Of a stretch of 64,000 nucleotides of DNA, positions 60,927-64,000 are shown one piece after another; position 1 is the first letter of the stretch; every line of letters starts with the position of its first letter. Origin of the DNA: Crocinitomicaceae bacterium (GTDB taxonomy: Bacteria; Bacteroidota; Bacteroidia; Flavobacteriales_D; Crocinitomicaceae). The DNA lies in assembly GCA_029252405.1 (NCBI GenBank), contig JAQXBM010000041.1, forward strand, positions 48,514-112,513, read 5' to 3'. Under the pieces are notes generated by a model that worked only from the letters and a program-made list of their open reading frames with translations, had not been told where the DNA came from and did no database searches. The position numbers were made by a program, and so were the translations under genes.

Positions 60927-62383
60927 TCGATCACCACTTTTTGAACACCCACTTTTCCATCAACAGAAATCTTTACGAAGTAAATTCCTGAGGCAAGATC
61001 AGAGATATTCAAGGTATTGGAGGATGATTCCAGTCTTTCAGATCGAACTACTTGTCCAAAACCGTTAATCAATTCCACTTCAAGATCGCTTCCCAAATCC
61101 GATCGAATGGTCAAATAATCTTTCGCAGGATTTGGGAAGATTTCAATTCCGAGTTCTGCCATTGTTTCATCAACATCAACAAGTTGAAGCAGGGTATGAG
61201 GTGCCGCACAATAAGGGTACGTGTCATTTGGTCCAATTTTCACCACACAAACATGATGATATCCCAATTGGAGACTATTCGTTCCACCAACTGCTATAGC
61301 CCCTCCATCACTCGTTGGAATCAATTCATTCAGGAAGTCGGGTTCGTAATGCGCAATGTTTGCAACGTTTTGTTCCCAGTAGAGGGAATCATCGAAACGA
61401 GCAATGGCAATGTCATTGAAGCCATCGGGGAATGACCACTGATCGGCTAGGCTGTATGCAATATAATATTTGTCAGGGGTTTCGAATGGAACAACAGCCA
61501 ATGCGATGCGCTCTCCAGAGGATCCAGAGTAATTTTCTATGACTAAATTCCCATCCAAATCCAATCGGAAATAGAACTCGTATAAAAAGGTATTACTGAT
61601 CTTATTTGTATGACCAACACCCACAATTTCAGAATTGACAATATGAATGTCGTTGATGTAAGTATCCCCCAAATATCCATAATATTTCGTCCAATAAATG
61701 GTCCCATTTTCATGGATTTTCATCACGCAACCTTTCACTTTGGATGAGTCAGCAAGGTACATGGAGCCAGCAATGTAGTAGGTAGAATCATCTAAAGCAT
61801 GAATGCTTGTGAGCATGTCTTCATTATCAGTTCCCATCTGCTTGGTCCAAAGTGTGTCCCCATTGAGATCAGTTCGAACAATGTACATATCAGTGTTGTT
61901 GTTCATTGTTGAATTCGTTTCTCCAACCATGATCACACCTTCATTCCCAGTGGTGAGAACAGCATCATGAACGCGTTCCCAAGCAAAATCACCATAGCTC
62001 TTTTCCCATTCTAAATTTCCGGAAAGATCAGTTTTCACTAGATAGAAATCATAGCCCCCATTTCCATAGGAATTCGTGTGCCCAGCAATGTAAAACCCAT
62101 CATTTGGTCTGTATAAAACACGTCTTCCAACATCTGTTTCAAGTCCACCATAATTGTTCGACCATTGGTAATTACCTGCACTATCAATTTTGAGTAAGAA
62201 TGCCTCGGATCCCGTCCCATGAAAACTACTCGACGAACCTGTGATCACATAACTGCTGTCTTCCAGTTGAACAATCCCCTCACCGTAGTCGTCATCATTA
62301 TCCGAATACAGATTAAAAAAATTGATCTGTCCGAAACTCGAATTGGCAAGTAAAACCAAGAAAAGAATTCGTAAAATGTGCAT
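60923..62383 (-). CDS. T9SS-secreted propeller-repeat protein
   Basis: A 486-residue protein with a signal peptide ending at SSFGQ. Six or seven repeats of about 55 residues contain DSAGNYQW/DLSGNLEWEK-like motifs followed by YIAGHT/MVGET, the pattern of a beta-propeller. The last 80 residues are a T9SS sorting domain (FPNPAKD). It probably is a surface protein; ligand unknown. It overlaps the small secreted gene by 4 bases. Confidence 0.82.
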   Translation of the reverse strand: MHILRILFLVLLANSSFGQINFFNLYSDNDDDYGEGIVQLEDSSYVITGSSSSFHGTGSEAFLLKIDSAGNYQWSNNYGGLETDVGRRVLYRPNDGFYIAGHTNSYGNGGYDFYLVKTDLSGNLEWEKSYGDFAWERVHDAVLTTGNEGVIMVGETNSTMNNNTDMYIVRTDLNGDTLWTKQMGTDNEDMLTSIHALDDSTYYIAGSMYLADSSKVKGCVMKIHENGTIYWTKYYGYLGDTYINDIHIVNSEIVGVGHTNKISNTFLYEFYFRLDLDGNLVIENYSGSSGERIALAVVPFETPDKYYIAYSLADQWSFPDGFNDIAIARFDDSLYWEQNVANIAHYEPDFLNELIPTSDGGAIAVGGTNSLQLGYHHVCVVKIGPNDTYPYCAAPHTLLQLVDVDETMAELGIEIFPNPAKDYLTIRSDLGSDLEVELINGFGQVVRSERLESSSNTLNISDLASGIYFVKISVDGKVGVQKVVIE

Positions 62384-62887
62384 TGATTTCTTAACGATAT
62401 TTGTTCTGATTTGGTTGGTTCATTTTAACGATTCTAAGTTAAGGTATTTATTTTAAATTATCGATTGTCCGACCGTAGGAGAATCTTGATTCATACGAAT
62501 CGGCTTGTTCACTTTCAAAAGCTGCCCTTTTTCTTGCTTTCCGATTCACTACGTGGCTGCCTTCGGCGGTGTCTGAAAGACTATTTGTTTTAATAGTTCA
62601 ATGTTACCTAATAGAAGGTTACTATCTAAAGTCCCTATCATATAACCATCTCGGTAAAGTGATAACGAGATGTGGGTAGTAAAAAACTTAAAACACTTCC
62701 AAAAGCACTGACTGAAATGGTAGGTGTTTTTTCATACTCAAACTATAGCAACATCGGATATCTTCTTGGTAATGGTGGTAAATAAGAGCTTTCACAAAGC
62801 ATAAATGCGAAATATGGATTATTGATAAACTCCAATGACCGCTGTAAGGAGATTATTTTGTCTTAGTAATTCACTACTGAAGAACAA
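62384..62887. other. 504-base intergenic region with a gene remnant
   Basis: The only recognisable content is a possible beta-lactamase-family fragment (see the pseudogene call). The rest has no open frame longer than a few codons, no clear promoter on the minus strand for the T9SS gene, and a patch of higher G+C at 62550-62575. It marks the border to a differently composed segment on the right. Confidence 0.55.
62660..62785 (+). pseudogene. Probable remnant of a serine beta-lactamase-like gene
   Basis: Codons from 62711 to 62785 encode TEMVGVFSYSNYSNIGYLLGNGG then a stop. The YSN...GYLLG pattern is the second active-site block of serine hydrolases of the beta-lactamase/PBP class. Upstream in the same frame a stop lies at about 62660. 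Neither an SxxK nor a downstream HSG/KTG block is seen. The call rests on about 12 residues, so it is uncertain. Confidence 0.4.
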
Positions 62888-63925
62888 TTACATATCACTT
62901 TCAAAATCTTTCACTGCCCTATCAAAGAAGGGGTCTTGTGTGATTAGATACAGTATTTTCAACTGATTAATATGAGTCTGGTGGTAGGGATTAGATACTA
63001 AACGATGCTTTAAGCAATAGTAACTGCCACTCCCTTCGTTTCTAAAATTATAGATGTTCGTTTTAATGGTCAGTATACCAGCCTGGAGTAACTTTTTTGA
63101 AGTTTCATCTCCTGTCATTAGATAGTAGTCATAGAATCCATAAAGCGTAAAGATCATACCATTCAATGTGTGAAAGGGAATGTCATTTGGGTATTCTTCA
63201 AACCATAAATTACCGCTTGGATCAACGCAAGACATCCAAGGTGTTTGACCTGTACCTTTCATTACTTTCAGTGAATTAAACGTCATTTCAGCTTTAGATC
63301 TGTAATTCTCATTTCCTGTTAATCGATCCAGTCGACACAATAGAGATAATACCTGACCTTGAGCCATGGACGAGTACCATCCTTTCTCCATGAGTTCATC
63401 TGGACATTGATGCACTTCAAATTCAAACATGTACGGAAATAGTAATGATGAATCAGTTTCGATCGGTAACTCTAGTAATTTGGCGGTCAACTTTTCAGTA
63501 TAAGTGAGAAGGCTTGAGTCGTTAGTTGTATTAAAGGCATCCAGTAACTCAAGACAATATTGTGCTAGAACGATCGGGTGGTAATGTTTTTCTCCTTTGA
63601 ATTCGAAAATTGGAATCGAATCGGAATCAAATATAGCTTTACGCATTTTATCAAACCCATAGATGTAAGGCAATTTATCGTATTCCAATGCTGTGATTGT
63701 AAAATCCTCGGTTTTATAGTCTAAATAATTACAAGAATCGAGACTTTGGGGTAGGTCACTAAAATTACAATTTAATGGTGGCGGAATCACTTCCGATTCT
63801 TCCTTTTCTGTTTCGCAAGATGTTATGAAACATGAAACTACGAGTAGACTACCAACTATAAAAAATGGTGATACAGTTGTAAGCGTTTTTATGTTTTTAT
63901 TTACCCTCGTGATTCTATCTTTCAT
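62888..63925 (-). CDS. Lipoprotein with D-glucuronyl C5-epimerase-like domain
   Basis: A 345-residue protein from ATG 63925. The N-terminus has a long polar n-region, a hydrophobic stretch and ITSC (Cys37), a lipobox. The rest matches the C5-epimerase C-terminal pattern: GWYSSMAQGQVLSLLCRL (about 200), FEEYPNDIPFHTLNGMIFTLYGFYDYY (about 260), SGSYYCLKHR and YHQTHINQLKILY near the end. These enzymes or relatives change glucuronate to iduronate in glycans. The residues needed for activity cannot be confirmed here. A longer frame to 63955 adds ten residues. Confidence 0.72.
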   Translation of the reverse strand: MKDRITRVNKNIKTLTTVSPFFIVGSLLVVSCFITSCETEKEESEVIPPPLNCNFSDLPQSLDSCNYLDYKTEDFTITALEYDKLPYIYGFDKMRKAIFDSDSIPIFEFKGEKHYHPIVLAQYCLELLDAFNTTNDSSLLTYTEKLTAKLLELPIETDSSLLFPYMFEFEVHQCPDELMEKGWYSSMAQGQVLSLLCRLDRLTGNENYRSKAEMTFNSLKVMKGTGQTPWMSCVDPSGNLWFEEYPNDIPFHTLNGMIFTLYGFYDYYLMTGDETSKKLLQAGILTIKTNIYNFRNEGSGSYYCLKHRLVSNPYHQTHINQLKILYLITQDPFFDRAVKDFESDM

Positions 63926-64000
63926 ACATTTTAATTTTTCATCAAAATTAACCAATCAAATTTAATCAATTATATCACTATGTAGTATGTCATCTGCAAT
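63926..64000. other. Terminal 75 bases
   Basis: A+T-rich sequence upstream of the epimerase-like gene. No promoter with full consensus and no coding frame seen before the window ends. Confidence 0.4.

Overview
The window looks like a chromosomal segment of a member of the Bacteroidota, most likely order Flavobacteriales and possibly a Fluviicola-like Crocinitomicaceae. Four secreted proteins end in a type IX secretion (T9SS) C-terminal sorting domain. Many start codons are preceded by the Bacteroidota promoter element TAnnTTTG, often with an upstream TTG, and Shine-Dalgarno sequences are nearly absent. SecD and SecF are fused, and so are the E1 alpha and beta subunits of a 2-oxoacid dehydrogenase. 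The genus is an inference; no rRNA gene is present to settle it.

Layout. 1-2217: tail of a cbb3 oxidase maturation operon (ccoG 3' end, ccoH, a TauE/SafE-type membrane protein) and a DUF983 protein. 2301-4540: an 8-bp tandem repeat, an aminotransferase, a VanX-like lipoprotein and a REP-like hairpin. 4551-7652: a TonB-dependent receptor divergent from a DtxR-family metal regulator, with a perfect inverted repeat between the receptor's two promoter elements. 7649-18583: secreted peptidases (M1, M28, S9), a lipoprotein with an intradiol-dioxygenase fold, thioredoxin and phosphatase genes, a CsgG-like protein and an HTH regulator. 18584-20912: composite palindromic repeats, then rpsP-rimM-trmN6. 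21232-26470: a small secreted protein and a four-gene operon led by the fused E1 enzyme. 26633-33985: a 35-codon membrane microprotein, a T9SS choice-of-anchor protein and a run with two glycosyltransferases, a HAD phosphatase and a YwqK-like protein. 34158-42376: secDF, a DnaQ/GIY-YIG fusion nuclease, an alpha/beta hydrolase, a PspC-PadR pair and a HEAT-like protein.

42457-53058: tRNA-Pro(GGG) with a nearby copy of its own 3' end, then mostly housekeeping genes (sucD, OsmC, FKBP isomerase, TraB/GumN, methyltransferase, CCA-adding enzyme, tsaC, trmD). 53100-63925: an M14 peptidase, a 1158-residue PNGase F-like protein with an internal LamG-type domain, lhgO, small envelope proteins, a T9SS beta-propeller-like protein, a gene remnant and a lipoprotein with a glucuronyl C5-epimerase-like domain.

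No CRISPR array, insertion sequence, prophage or complete integrative element was seen. The most interesting signals are the PNGase F-LamG architecture, the DtxR operator placement, the tRNA-end duplication and several families of palindromic intergenic repeats.
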